Below the pieces are notes generated by a model. That model saw only the letters and a list, made by a program, of their open reading frames with translations. It did not search any database and was not told where the DNA came from. Of a stretch of 64,000 nt of DNA, positions 1-10,239 are shown piece after piece (within the stretch, counting starts at the first letter, position 1; each line of letters starts with the position of its first letter). The stretch comes from Pseudomonas koreensis (GTDB taxonomy: Bacteria > Pseudomonadota > Gammaproteobacteria > Pseudomonadales > Pseudomonadaceae), in contig NZ_JAAQYM010000004.1 in NCBI RefSeq assembly GCF_012986595.1, forward strand, positions 372,001 through 436,000. The letters are read 5' to 3'. The position numbers and the translations under genes were made by a program.

Positions 1-40
1 AAGATCAAAAGATCGCAGCCTTCGGCAGCTCCTACTGGGA
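1..40. repeat. REP-like repeat, half arm at window edge
   Basis: This is one arm of the commonest inverted repeat in the window: GATCGCAGCC, then TTCGGCAGCTCC, then TAC. The partner arm, if present, lies left of the window. The same arm occurs near 6.4, 15.5, 16.3, 35.1, 51.4 and 62.5 kb. It is intergenic and matches the dispersed REP-like elements known from P. fluorescens-group genomes. Confidence 0.8.
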
Positions 41-61
41 GCGTGAGCAATCCGTAGAGTG

Positions 62-120
62 TTGTTCACTATTGTTCATTGTCAATCGCCCAACTGTTCA
101 AATGTGTTCAGCAATGAACG
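62..120. promoter_or_regulatory. Array of TGTTCA direct repeats (candidate activator sites)
   Basis: TGTTCA occurs at 63-68, 73-78, 95-100 and 105-110. Each pair is spaced exactly 10 bases start to start, and the pairs are 22 bases apart, so all four fall on about the same face of the helix. An inverted partial copy (TGAACG) follows at 115-120. The array lies roughly 90-140 bases upstream of the start predicted from the sigma-54-like promoter at 174-190, the usual distance for an enhancer-binding protein. The identity of the regulator is inferred only as a class; it is not encoded in the window. Confidence 0.5.
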
Positions 121-173
121 CCCAATCCCCGCGTTTTCGGCACTTTCCGCCACAAATCAACCACTTGCCATTT

Positions 174-190
174 CTGGCACGAATGTCGCT
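174..190 (+). promoter_or_regulatory. Candidate sigma-54 (-24/-12) promoter
   Basis: CTGGCACGAATGTCGCT matches the sigma-54 consensus YTGGCACGRNNNTTGCW at every specified base except one (TTGC is TCGC). The GG and GC elements have the correct spacing. The start would fall near 201, about 34 bases before the first ATG of the transporter operon. Confidence 0.6.
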
Positions 191-234
191 CTGCTGCACA
201 GGTCGCTTGACTCCAATAATAAAAAGGCCGAGCC

Positions 235-1328
235 ATGTCACTCACCCTGGAGCACGTCAGCCGCACCGTCGAGGGCCAGACCTGGATCGACGATGCCTGC
301 CTGAAATTCGAACCCGGATCCTTCAACGTCCTGCTCGGCCGCACGTTGTCCGGCAAGACCAGCCTCATGCGTCTGATGGCCGGCCTGGACAAGCCCGACA
401 GCGGCCGCATCCTGATGAACGGCGTCGACGTGACCCAGCGTCCGGTGCGCCTGCGCAACGTGTCGATGGTTTATCAGCAGTTCATCAATTACCCGACCAT
501 GACCGTGTTCGAGAACATCGCCTCGCCGTTGCGCCAGGCCGGTGTGTCGAAAGAGATCATCCACAGCAAGGTGCAGGAAACCGCACGGATGCTGCGCATC
601 GAGAAGTTTCTGCAGCGTTATCCGCTGGAGCTTTCCGGCGGCCAGCAGCAGCGCACGGCGATGGCCCGCGCGCTGGTCAAGGATGCCGAGCTGATCCTGT
701 TCGACGAGCCACTGGTCAACCTCGACTACAAGTTGCGCGAAGAACTGCGCCAGGAAATGCGCGAACTGTTCAAGTTGCGCCACACCATCGCGATCTACGC
801 CACCACTGAACCTAACGAAGCGTTGGCGCTGGGCGGCACCACCACCATTCTTCACGAAGGCCGGGTGATTCAGAGCGGCCCGTCGACTTCGGTCTATCAC
901 CAGCCGCAAACGGTGCTGGCCGCCGAGCTGTTCTCCGAGCCGCCGATCAACCTGATGCCCGGGCGCATTGCCGGCAACGAAGTCAGCTTCGCCAATTTCG
1001 TGCACTTTCCATTGAACGTCGACCTGCGCCCGGTGGGTGAGGGCGAGTTCCGTTTTGGCGTGCGCCCCAGTCATATCTCGCTGGTGCCGAGCAACGATGA
1101 CGATCTGGAGCTGGCGGTCACCGTCGAAGTGGCGGAGATCAGCGGTTCGGAAACCTTTCTGCACGTGCGCAACGAGCATTTCCTGCTGGTGCTGCACCTG
1201 CCGGGGGTTCACGAGTACGACGTCGATGCGCCGATCCGCATCTACATCCCGACTCATAAACTGTTCGTGTTCGATGCGCAGGGCCGTCTGGTGCAAGCAC
1301 CGGGCCGGCGTGTCGCGAGGGTTGCCTG

Positions 1329-1329
<1 letters not shown>
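235..1329 (+). CDS. glpS: ABC transporter ATP-binding subunit, GlpS-like
   Basis: This is a 364-residue ATPase subunit of a carbohydrate/polyol importer. Visible motifs: Walker A GRTLSGKT (35-42), Q-loop near 81, signature LSGGQ (133-137), Walker B LILFDE (153-158), and a C-terminal regulatory region of the MalK/UgpC type (about 235-355). The switch or H-loop is unusual: where relatives read YVTHDQ it reads YATTEP (188-193), so the switch histidine is missing. It is the first gene of a six-gene operon whose order (two ATPases, two permeases, small membrane protein, binding protein) is that of the glycerol importer GlpSTPQUV described in Rhizobium leguminosarum. Glycerol as substrate is inferred from that order. 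The stop codon overlaps the next start by one base. Confidence 0.8.
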
Positions 1330-2440
<1,111 letters not shown>

Positions 2441-2444
<4 letters not shown>

Positions 2445-3307
2445 ACAAGGTGCAGAACAACAAGGCCTGGTGGTTGGTATTGCCGGTGTTCCTGCTGGTG
2501 GCGTTCAGTGCGGTGATTCCGATGATGACCGTGGTCAACTATTCGGTGCAGGACATCTTCGACCAGTCCAGCCGCTACTTCGTCGGCGCTGACTGGTACA
2601 AGCAAGTGCTGCTCGATCCACGTCTGCACGACTCGTTGCTGCGGCAGTTCATCTACTCGGCGTGCGTGCTGCTGATCGAAATCCCGCTGGGCATTGCGGT
2701 CGCCCTGACCATGCCGACCAAGGGCCGCTGGTCGTCGGTGGTGCTGATCATCCTGGCGATTCCGCTGCTGATTCCGTGGAACGTGGTCGGCACCATCTGG
2801 CAGATTTTCGGTCGTGCCGACATCGGCTTGCTGGGTTCGAGCCTCAATGCCATGGGCATCAGCTACAACTATGCGGCCAACACCATGGACGCCTGGGTCA
2901 CGGTGCTGGTGATGGACGTCTGGCACTGGACTTCGCTGGTGGCGTTGCTGTGTTTCTCCGGGCTGCGCGCGATTCCCGACGTGTATTACCAGGCGGCGCG
3001 CATCGACCGCGCCTCGGCCTGGGCGGTATTCCGCCACATTCAGTTGCCGAAGCTGAAAAGCGTGCTGCTGATCGCGGTGATGCTGCGCTTCATGGACAGT
3101 TTCATGATCTACACCGAGCCGTTCGTGCTCACCGGCGGCGGGCCGGGCAATGCCACGACCTTTTTGAGTCAGACGTTGACGCAGATGGCTGTAGGGCAAT
3201 TCGACCTCGGTCCGGCAGCGGCGTTTTCGCTGGTGTACTTCCTGATCATCCTGTTGGTGTCCTGGCTGTTCTACACCGCCATGACGCACTCCGACGCCAA
3301 CCGCTGA
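2441..3307 (+). CDS. glpP: ABC transporter permease, GlpP-like
   Basis: This is a 288-residue inner-membrane permease with about six hydrophobic segments, beginning MNKVQNNKAWWLVLPVF. The ATG at 2441 is chosen because it overlaps the previous stop as ATGA and removes a non-hydrophobic 21-residue extension. The cytoplasmic EAA loop is seen as YYQAARIDRASAWAVFRHIQ, the contact with the ATPase subunits in MalF/UgpA-type permeases. It presumably forms the channel together with the next gene product. Confidence 0.8.
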
Positions 3308-3316
3308 GGCCCGGCC

Positions 3317-4117
<801 letters not shown>

Positions 4118-4124
4118 GGAACGC

Positions 4125-4400
4125 ATGATGGAATGGATGAGCTGGACCACCCCCACGGCGGGGTTCTTTATCGCCATCGGCCTGTTGCTGGTGGGCATGA
4201 CCACCTGGGAATTGCGCTCGCCGAGCATCCTGCGGCGAGGGTTTCTGCCGATTGCCACCACCCGTGGCGATCGCTTGTTCATCGGTCTTCTCGGCAGCGC
4301 CTACCTGCATCTGCTGGTAATCGGCGTCACCGACTGGAGCATCTGGGTGGCGTCCGCGCTGTCTCTGGTGTGGCTGTTGGTTGTGATGCGCTGGGGCTAG
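4125..4400 (+). CDS. glpU: Small membrane protein of the glycerol-type transporter (DUF2160, GlpU-like)
   Basis: This is a 91-residue protein with about three hydrophobic helices (residues about 11-27, 48-67 and 71-88). The start at 4125 follows a GAGGA ribosome-binding site by about five bases, lies seven bases after the permease stop, and gives the size expected for DUF2160. Proteins of this family sit between the permeases and the binding protein in glycerol-type ABC operons. The molecular role is unknown; an accessory subunit of the membrane complex is the simplest guess. An in-frame ATG at 4128 is an equally possible start. Confidence 0.75.
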   Translation: MMEWMSWTTPTAGFFIAIGLLLVGMTTWELRSPSILRRGFLPIATTRGDRLFIGLLGSAYLHLLVIGVTDWSIWVASALSLVWLLVVMRWG

Positions 4401-4447
4401 TCGAGTCGCTCGGCAATTGTGCTCCGTAACTCAAACTGGAGGTCTCT

Positions 4448-6190
4448 ATGTTCGACAAAAACAATAAGCTGCGACATAGCATTTCATTGGCAGCCATGCT
4501 GGCACTCAGCGGTTTGAGCGCATCTGCCTGGGCCGATGCCTACGAAGACGCTGCGAAAAAATGGATCGGCAGCGAATTCAAACCGTCGACCCTGACGGCG
4601 GATCAGCAGCTTGAAGAATTGAAGTGGTTCATCAAGGCCGCCGAGCCGTTTCGCGGCATGGAAATCAAAGTGGTTTCCGAGACCCTGACCACCCACGAAT
4701 ACGAGTCCAAGGTGCTGGCCAAGGCCTTCACCGAAATCACCGGGATCAAGCTCACCCACGACCTGTTGCAAGAAGGCGACGTGGTGGAAAAAATGCAGAC
4801 CGTGATGCAGTCGGACAAAAACATCTATGACGGCTGGGTCAACGATTCGGACCTGATCGGTACACACTTTCGCTACGGCAAGACCGAATCGATCACCGAT
4901 CTGATGGCCAACGAGGGCAAGAACTTCACCTCGCCGACCCTCGACATCAAGGACTTCATCGGCATCTCGTTCACCACCGCGCCGGACGGCAAGGTTTATC
5001 AGCTGCCCGACCAGCAGTTCGCCAACCTGTACTGGTTCCGTGCCGACTGGTTCGAGCGCGCCGACCTGAAAGCCAAGTTCAAGGAAAAGTACGGCTACGA
5101 ACTCGGCGTGCCGGTGAACTGGTCGGCCTATGAAGACATCGCCAAATTCTTCAGCGAAGACGTCAAGGAAATCGACGGCAAGCGCGTCTACGGACACATG
5201 GACTACGGCAAGAAAGACCCGTCGCTGGGCTGGCGTTTCACCGATGCCTGGTTCTCCATGGCCGGTGGCGGCGACAAGGGCCTGCCCAACGGCTTGCCGG
5301 TGGACGAGTGGGGGATTCGCGTCGAGGACTGCCATCCGGTCGGCTCCAGCGTGACCCGCGGTGGTGACACCAACGGCCCGGCGGCAGTGTTTGCCACGCA
5401 GAAATACGTCGACTGGCTCAAGGCCTACGCGCCACCGGAAGCGGCGGGCATGACCTTCTCCGAGTCCGGCCCGGTGCCGTCGCAGGGCAACATCGCCCAG
5501 CAGATCTTCTGGTACACCGCGTTCACCGCCGACATGACCAAACCGGGCCTGCCGGTGGTCAACGCCGACGGCACGCCGAAATGGCGCATGGCGCCGTCGC
5601 CGCGCGGGCCGTATTGGGAAGAGGGCATGAAGCTCGGGTATCAGGACGTGGGGTCGTGGACGTTCATGAAATCCACGCCTGAGAAACAGAAACTGGCGGC
5701 GTGGCTTTACGCGCAGTTTGTGACCTCGAAAACCGTGTCGCTGAAGAAAACCATCGTCGGCCTGACGCCAATCCGCGAGTCGGACATCAACTCGCAGGCG
5801 ATGACCGATCTGGCGCCGAAACTCGGTGGCCTGGTCGAGTTCTACCGCAGCCCGGCCCGCGTGCAATGGACCCCGACCGGGACCAACGTGCCGGACTATC
5901 CGCGTCTGGCGCAACTGTGGTGGAGCCATATCGCCGAAGCGGCCAGCGGCGAGAAGACTCCGCAGCAGGCGCTGGATGGCCTGGCCAAGGATCAGGACGC
6001 GATCATGACGCGTCTGGAACGCTCCAAGGCCCAGGCGGTGTGCGCACCGAAAATGAACCCGGAACGCGACGCGCAATACTGGTTCGACCAACCGGGTGCA
6101 CCGAAACCGAAACTGGCCAACGAGAAACCGAAGGGCGAGACCGTGAGCTACAACGAACTGCTGAAATCGTGGGCGGATGCGCGTAAGTAA
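4448..6190 (+). CDS. glpV: Periplasmic substrate-binding protein, GlpV-like
   Basis: This is a 580-residue extracellular solute-binding protein with a Sec signal peptide (basic start, hydrophobic core LAAMLALSGLSA, likely cleavage after ASAWA near residue 29). It is larger than most sugar-binding proteins, as is usual for the binding protein of glycerol-type systems. Ribosome-binding site GGAGG lies just before the ATG. It is the last gene of the operon, 47 bases after the small membrane protein, and is followed by a strong terminator. Substrate specificity is inferred from operon structure. Confidence 0.8.
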   Translation: MFDKNNKLRHSISLAAMLALSGLSASAWADAYEDAAKKWIGSEFKPSTLTADQQLEELKWFIKAAEPFRGMEIKVVSETLTTHEYESKVLAKAFTEITGIKLTHDLLQEGDVVEKMQTVMQSDKNIYDGWVNDSDLIGTHFRYGKTESITDLMANEGKNFTSPTLDIKDFIGISFTTAPDGKVYQLPDQQFANLYWFRADWFERADLKAKFKEKYGYELGVPVNWSAYEDIAKFFSEDVKEIDGKRVYGHMDYGKKDPSLGWRFTDAWFSMAGGGDKGLPNGLPVDEWGIRVEDCHPVGSSVTRGGDTNGPAAVFATQKYVDWLKAYAPPEAAGMTFSESGPVPSQGNIAQQIFWYTAFTADMTKPGLPVVNADGTPKWRMAPSPRGPYWEEGMKLGYQDVGSWTFMKSTPEKQKLAAWLYAQFVTSKTVSLKKTIVGLTPIRESDINSQAMTDLAPKLGGLVEFYRSPARVQWTPTGTNVPDYPRLAQLWWSHIAEAASGEKTPQQALDGLAKDQDAIMTRLERSKAQAVCAPKMNPERDAQYWFDQPGAPKPKLANEKPKGETVSYNELLKSWADARK

Positions 6191-6210
6191 AAGCTGAAAT
6201 GTGAGAGGCG

Positions 6211-6238
6211 AACGGCACCGTAAGGTGCCGTTTTCTTT
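6211..6238 (+). terminator. Intrinsic terminator of the transporter operon
   Basis: The hairpin AACGGCACC / GGTGCCGTT has a short loop and is followed by TTTTCTTTT, 20 bases after the binding-protein stop. Confidence 0.9.
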
Positions 6239-6257
6239 TGTGCCTGACACACCGCAA

Positions 6258-6283
6258 TCGCGAGCAGGCTCACTCCTACAGGT
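6258..6283. repeat. REP-like single arm (GCGAGCAGGCTC type)
   Basis: CGCGAGCAGGCTCACTCCTA is one arm of a second repeat family. A full inverted copy of that family is at 43490-43585. No partner arm is seen here. Confidence 0.6.
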
Positions 6284-6321
6284 TTCAGCGGTGTTCACAA
6301 AACTCAAAAACCCCCCAATCC

Positions 6322-6409
6322 CTGTAGGAGCTGCCGCAGGCTGCGATCTTTTGATCCTGATCTTCAAAGGCCAAGGCAAAAGATCGCAGCCTGCGGCAGC
6401 TCCTACAGG
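6322..6409. repeat. REP-like inverted repeat overlapping the czcS 3' end
   Basis: TGTAGGAGCTGCCGCAGGCT and its reverse complement flank a loop of about 25 bases. The right arm contains the TAG stop codon of czcS (6403-6405), so the repeat reaches into the coding sequence. Confidence 0.85.
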
Positions 6410-7860
6410 ACATCGCTCAATGCCAGTTTCATGCTTGAATTGCCTGCAAGCGATGGGGCCATGGGTGTCATCGCAGGAAAACCAAGGCGGAATACGGTCA
6501 TGACGCCGGGCAAGCTTTTAACCTCCGCCACCCCCTGATGCAGGCTCATGATCGAGCGCACGATCGCCAATCCCAACCCTGTGCTGCCCTGCGAGCGCGA
6601 ACGGGCGCTGTCGACGCGGTAGAAGCGGTCGAACAGGTGCGGCAGGTGTTGCGCCTCGATGCCGGCGCCAGGATTGCTCACCAGCAGTGACGCCTGTGTC
6701 GCGCCTTGTTCGATCAGCAAGGTGATGGTTTTACCGTTCGGGCAATGGCGCAGCGCGTTGGATAGCAGATTGGAAATCGCCCGCTGAATCATCAGTCGAT
6801 CGCCCAACACCGATGCGCTACCAACAACGTTCAAGTGAATCTGCTTGTCCTGTGCCGACAACGAAAACATCTCCGCGACCTTCGCCGCTTCAACCTCCAG
6901 TGCCACCGACTCAAACGGCGCCAGCGCCGACGGATGACTGACCTGCGCGAGAAACAGCATGTCCGAGACAATCCGCGCCACGCGCTCCAGTTCCTCGGTG
7001 CAGGACACCAGCACGTCTTTGTATTCCTCGGTGGTGCGCTCGCGGGACAAGGTCACCTGCGCCTTGCCCATCAGGTTGTTGATCGGCGTGCGCAGTTCGT
7101 GCGCCAGGTCATCGGAGAACTGCGACAACTGCTGCACCCCGGCATCCAGCCGATGCAGCATGAAGTTGATGCCCTGGGCCAGTTCACTCAACTCCTGCGG
7201 CATGTTCACCACCGACAGCCGATGGTCCAGGTCCTGGGTCGAGACCATCGCCGCGACTTTGCGAAACTCGCGCATCGGCGCCAGTCCGCGCTGCACCGCG
7301 CCCCATGCCGTGAGGCCGATGAACACCAGCAGCAGCGGCAAGGCAATCAGCGTCGAGCGCAGATAAGCACTGAGCAGCGCCTGGTCATGCGCGTTGTCCA
7401 TCGACAGCAGCACCGGCACGCTGTTGCCATCCTTGAGCCGAATCAGCTTCGACGCCGTGAGGAATTTCGCCCCTTCGGCATCGCTGCTGTCGCTGTAGGT
7501 CAACTCATCGGTGGCGGCGCGCACCGCCCGCATTTCCGCACGCGGATCCTTCAACCCGGAACCGGATTTGAGCAACGGAGAACGTTGATTCGCGCGGTCA
7601 TAAATCGTCAGCGTCAGGTTGTCGTGGCCCATGACCTGATCGAGCAGAATGTGCGGCTTGCCACTGACTTCATTGGCATCGACGTACAGCGACAGGCTGT
7701 GCTCGACCTGCGCCATCTTCTTTCGCAGGCTGTCGCGCGACAGCGCATTGAGCTCATGGGTCAGGGCGAAATACGCGAGGATCGCCAGAAACACCACCAG
7801 CAAGGCGCCGAGCGTACTTACCGTCAGACCGAGGCGCAGCGACAAACTGGCCGGCTTCAT
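6403..7860 (-). CDS. czcS: Heavy-metal sensor histidine kinase CzcS
   Basis: This is a 485-residue inner-membrane kinase: transmembrane helix 1 about 10-32, periplasmic sensor about 33-168, transmembrane helix 2 about 169-189, HAMP, the phospho-acceptor motif HELRTP with H254, and a C-terminal ATPase domain with DRFYRVD and [10 protein letters not shown]. It belongs to the CusS/CopS/CzcS family. The ATG at 7860 overlaps the czcR stop as ATGA, so the pair is translationally coupled. Adjacent czcCBA points to Zn/Cd/Co sensing, though copper kinases look similar. The last codons and the TAG lie inside a REP-like repeat, so the extreme C-terminus is probably not conserved. Confidence 0.88.
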   Translation of the reverse strand: MKPASLSLRLGLTVSTLGALLVVFLAILAYFALTHELNALSRDSLRKKMAQVEHSLSLYVDANEVSGKPHILLDQVMGHDNLTLTIYDRANQRSPLLKSGSGLKDPRAEMRAVRAATDELTYSDSSDAEGAKFLTASKLIRLKDGNSVPVLLSMDNAHDQALLSAYLRSTLIALPLLLVFIGLTAWGAVQRGLAPMREFRKVAAMVSTQDLDHRLSVVNMPQELSELAQGINFMLHRLDAGVQQLSQFSDDLAHELRTPINNLMGKAQVTLSRERTTEEYKDVLVSCTEELERVARIVSDMLFLAQVSHPSALAPFESVALEVEAAKVAEMFSLSAQDKQIHLNVVGSASVLGDRLMIQRAISNLLSNALRHCPNGKTITLLIEQGATQASLLVSNPGAGIEAQHLPHLFDRFYRVDSARSRSQGSTGLGLAIVRSIMSLHQGVAEVKSLPGVMTVFRLGFPAMTPMAPSLAGNSSMKLALSDVL

Positions 7861-8531
7861 TCCCGCGCCTCCAGCACGTAGCCGACACCGCGCAGGGTGT
7901 GGATCAGTTTGTGCTCGAACGGGTCGTCGATTTTTGCCCGTAGCCGACGGATCGAAACTTCGACCACGTTGGTGTCGCAGTCGAAATTCATGTCCCACAC
8001 CAGCGAGATGATCTGCGTGCGGGTCAGCACCTCGCCGGACTGGCGCATCAGCAAGTGCAGCAGGGCGAATTCCTTGGTGGTCAGGTCGATACGCTGCGCG
8101 CCACGAAACGCTCGATGGCGGCCCGGGTCGAGTTCCAGATCGGCCACTTTCAGCACCTGCGGCAGCGGAATGTTTTCGCTGCGGCGCATCAGCGTGCGGA
8201 CCCGCGCCAGCAGTTCGGGAAACTCGAAGGGCTTGACCAGATAATCGTCAGCGCCCAGATCCAGACCGCGAATCTTGTCCGCCAGGCGCCCGCGCGCGGT
8301 GAGCATCATCACCCGCGTTGAGTGGGTGCGGCGCAGTTGTTCCAGCACGCCCCAGCCGTCGAGTTCCGGCAGGTTCACGTCGAGAATGATCAGGTCATAC
8401 ACCTGCTGTTGCGCCAAGTGCAAACCGTCGGCGCCATTCACGGCGTGGTCAACGATATAACCACTTTCGGTCAAACCCTGATGCAAGTATTCGGCAGCTT
8501 TAAGCTCGTCCTCGACGACAAGGATTCGCAT
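7857..8531 (-). CDS. czcR: Heavy-metal response regulator CzcR (OmpR family)
   Basis: This is a 224-residue response regulator. The receiver domain (1-about 115) has the acidic pocket EDE near the N-terminus, the phospho-acceptor aspartate in [11 protein letters not shown] (about D51) and the lysine in YLVKPF. A winged-helix DNA-binding domain follows (about 125-222, with [11 protein letters not shown] and [11 protein letters not shown]). The NLPELDGW form of the receiver is typical of CzcR rather than CopR. It is transcribed divergently from czcCBA and in P. aeruginosa CzcR activates czcCBA and lowers oprD expression. It overlaps czcS by four bases. Confidence 0.88.
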   Translation of the reverse strand: MRILVVEDELKAAEYLHQGLTESGYIVDHAVNGADGLHLAQQQVYDLIILDVNLPELDGWGVLEQLRRTHSTRVMMLTARGRLADKIRGLDLGADDYLVKPFEFPELLARVRTLMRRSENIPLPQVLKVADLELDPGRHRAFRGAQRIDLTTKEFALLHLLMRQSGEVLTRTQIISLVWDMNFDCDTNVVEVSIRRLRAKIDDPFEHKLIHTLRGVGYVLEARE

Positions 8532-8942
8532 GATCTTTCACTCACTTTTATTTAATGGAGATTTAATTAAGGTGGTCGGGAACAGTTGTTGTTTTTGTAA
8601 GGGCTTCCGGACGGTTCAATAACTCGATGGAAGGCACGGTAAAGGCTGAAGTGGCTACAGGGTCAACCGCTGAAGCCTTTAAAACGGCCGTCTGCGACAG
8701 CCTGTCGCAGCAGGGGAACGACGATTTCCCTGTATCGCATTCAAGCAAGTGCTGTTCGGCAGATAACTAACACGTATTTGTTTCCATCTATTGCAACAAA
8801 GCCGTTTGCACTTCGCATCCTAGAGCAAAACAACTTTCGCCAACCGTGGATAACGGATTTGTAATGTTCCAGTCACCTTGTCGATAAGTTCAAAACCCTA
8901 CCGTGGCGCAATCAATGATTCTTGATAAAAGGAAGTCCTCCA
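8532..8942. promoter_or_regulatory. Divergent czcR / czcC promoter region
   Basis: These 411 bases hold no supported gene. They contain a perfect 19-base palindrome, CTGCGACAGCCTGTCGCAG (8692-8710), an imperfect inverted repeat starting AAAGGCT and ending AGCCTTT (about 8641-8680), and a TAACG-N5-GTAAT element (8851-8865) near the czcC side. Confidence 0.6.
8851..8865 (+). promoter_or_regulatory. Candidate CzcR/CopR box before czcC
   Basis: TAACGGATTTGTAAT fits TNACG-N5-GTAAT, the same layout as the elements before the PtrA-like gene and before the OprD-type porin. It resembles the CTGACA-N5-GTAAT box I recall for P. aeruginosa CopR. It lies about 78 bases upstream of the proposed czcC start. 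Confidence 0.45.
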
Positions 8943-10190
8943 TTGCCCGGTTTAATACAACTGACGGCGCGATCACGCCTGAACAAAACCGCCAGCGGCC
9001 TCTTGTTGTTGGCGTGCAGCAGCCCTGCCAGTGCCTCGACCCTGACCCTGGATCAGGCGCTGCAAAGCGCCTTCGCCGGCAACCCGGATCTCGCCGCCGC
9101 GCAGTGGGAAATCGGCATTGCCGAGGGTGATCGCCAGCAGGCCGGGCTGATCCCCAACCCCGAAGTCTCATGGGAGGCTGAAGACACCCGGCGCAACTCG
9201 CGCACCACCACGCTGATGCTCAGCCAGCCGATTGAACTGGGCGGCAAACGCGGCGCACGGATTGATGTTGCCAGCCGCGCGCAGGACGCCGCCGGCATCG
9301 AACTGGAGCGCAAGCGCAATGCCTTGCGCGCCGATGTGATTCAGGCATTCAACAGCGCGCAAACTGCGCAGCAACGTCTGCAGCTGTCGCGCCAGTCGCT
9401 GCAACTGGCCGAGCAAGGTTTGCGTGTGGCCCAAGGGCGCATCGAGGCCGGTAAATCGTCGCCGGTCGAAGGTACGCGGGCGCAAGTGCAGCTTTCTGAA
9501 GTGCGCCTGGAAGTGAGCCGCGCCGAGCGCGATCAGGCCAACGCGTATCAGCAGCTGGCGCAGGTCATGGGCGCACCGTTGCCGACCTCGACCAACGTGC
9601 AGGCTGCCACGCAAAACCTCGCCAGCGCGCCACCGCCCAGTCGGTTGCTCGAGCGCCTGAACGAGACTGCTGAACTTCGTCTGGCCACGCTGCAGATCGA
9701 CCAGCGCGAAGCGTCGCTGGGCCTGGAAAAGTCCCAGCGCATTCCCGACCTGACCGTGAGCATCGGCAGCCAGTACAGCGAGACCGAGCGCGAGCGGGTC
9801 AACGTGGTCGGGCTGTCGATGCCGATTCCGCTGTTCAACCGCAATCAGGGCAACGTCCTCGCGGCTGCACGCAGAACCGATCAGGCGCGGGACCTGCGCA
9901 ATGCCACCGAACTGCGTTTGCGCAGCGAAGTCCAGACCAGCCTCGAGCAATGGCAGACCGCCAACGGCGAAGTCAAAGCCTTCAACCAGACCATCCTGCC
10001 CGCCTCGCAAAGTGCGGTGGACAGCGCCACCCGCGGTTTCGAAATGGGCAAGTTCGGCTTCCTCGATGTGCTCGACGCCCAGCGCACCCTGATCGCCGCG
10101 CGCAGCCAATACATCCAGGCCGTCAGCGAGGCGACCGACGCCCGCGTGCGCCTCGAACGGATCTTCGGCGACCTCAGCGTCAGCCCTTGA
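8943..10190 (+). CDS. czcC: CzcC outer-membrane efflux protein
   Basis: This is an outer-membrane factor of the TolC/CzcC family, 415 residues from the proposed start. The TTG at 8943 is preferred because AAGGAAG ends about nine bases upstream and it gives a signal-peptide-like N-terminus (TASGLLLLACSSPASAS). A TTG at 8922 is the alternative. Two repeated OEP-type halves are visible, each with long alanine/glutamine-rich helices (first half with RAQVQLSEVRLEVSRAERD, second with TRGFEMGKFGFLDVLDAQRT). It forms the outer channel of the CzcCBA tripartite Co/Zn/Cd pump. Confidence 0.85.
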   Translation: MPGLIQLTARSRLNKTASGLLLLACSSPASASTLTLDQALQSAFAGNPDLAAAQWEIGIAEGDRQQAGLIPNPEVSWEAEDTRRNSRTTTLMLSQPIELGGKRGARIDVASRAQDAAGIELERKRNALRADVIQAFNSAQTAQQRLQLSRQSLQLAEQGLRVAQGRIEAGKSSPVEGTRAQVQLSEVRLEVSRAERDQANAYQQLAQVMGAPLPTSTNVQAATQNLASAPPPSRLLERLNETAELRLATLQIDQREASLGLEKSQRIPDLTVSIGSQYSETERERVNVVGLSMPIPLFNRNQGNVLAAARRTDQARDLRNATELRLRSEVQTSLEQWQTANGEVKAFNQTILPASQSAVDSATRGFEMGKFGFLDVLDAQRTLIAARSQYIQAVSEATDARVRLERIFGDLSVSP

Positions 10191-10239
10191 ATTTCACCTT
10201 TCAGACAACTGCGCGATGGCTTGGCGCAGAGGAGTTTCC

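Noticed and set aside
8563..8748. 61-residue minus-strand open frame upstream of czcR
   Set aside because: No family resemblance, overlaps the palindromes of the czc intergenic region and has no convincing ribosome-binding site; more likely untranslated leader.
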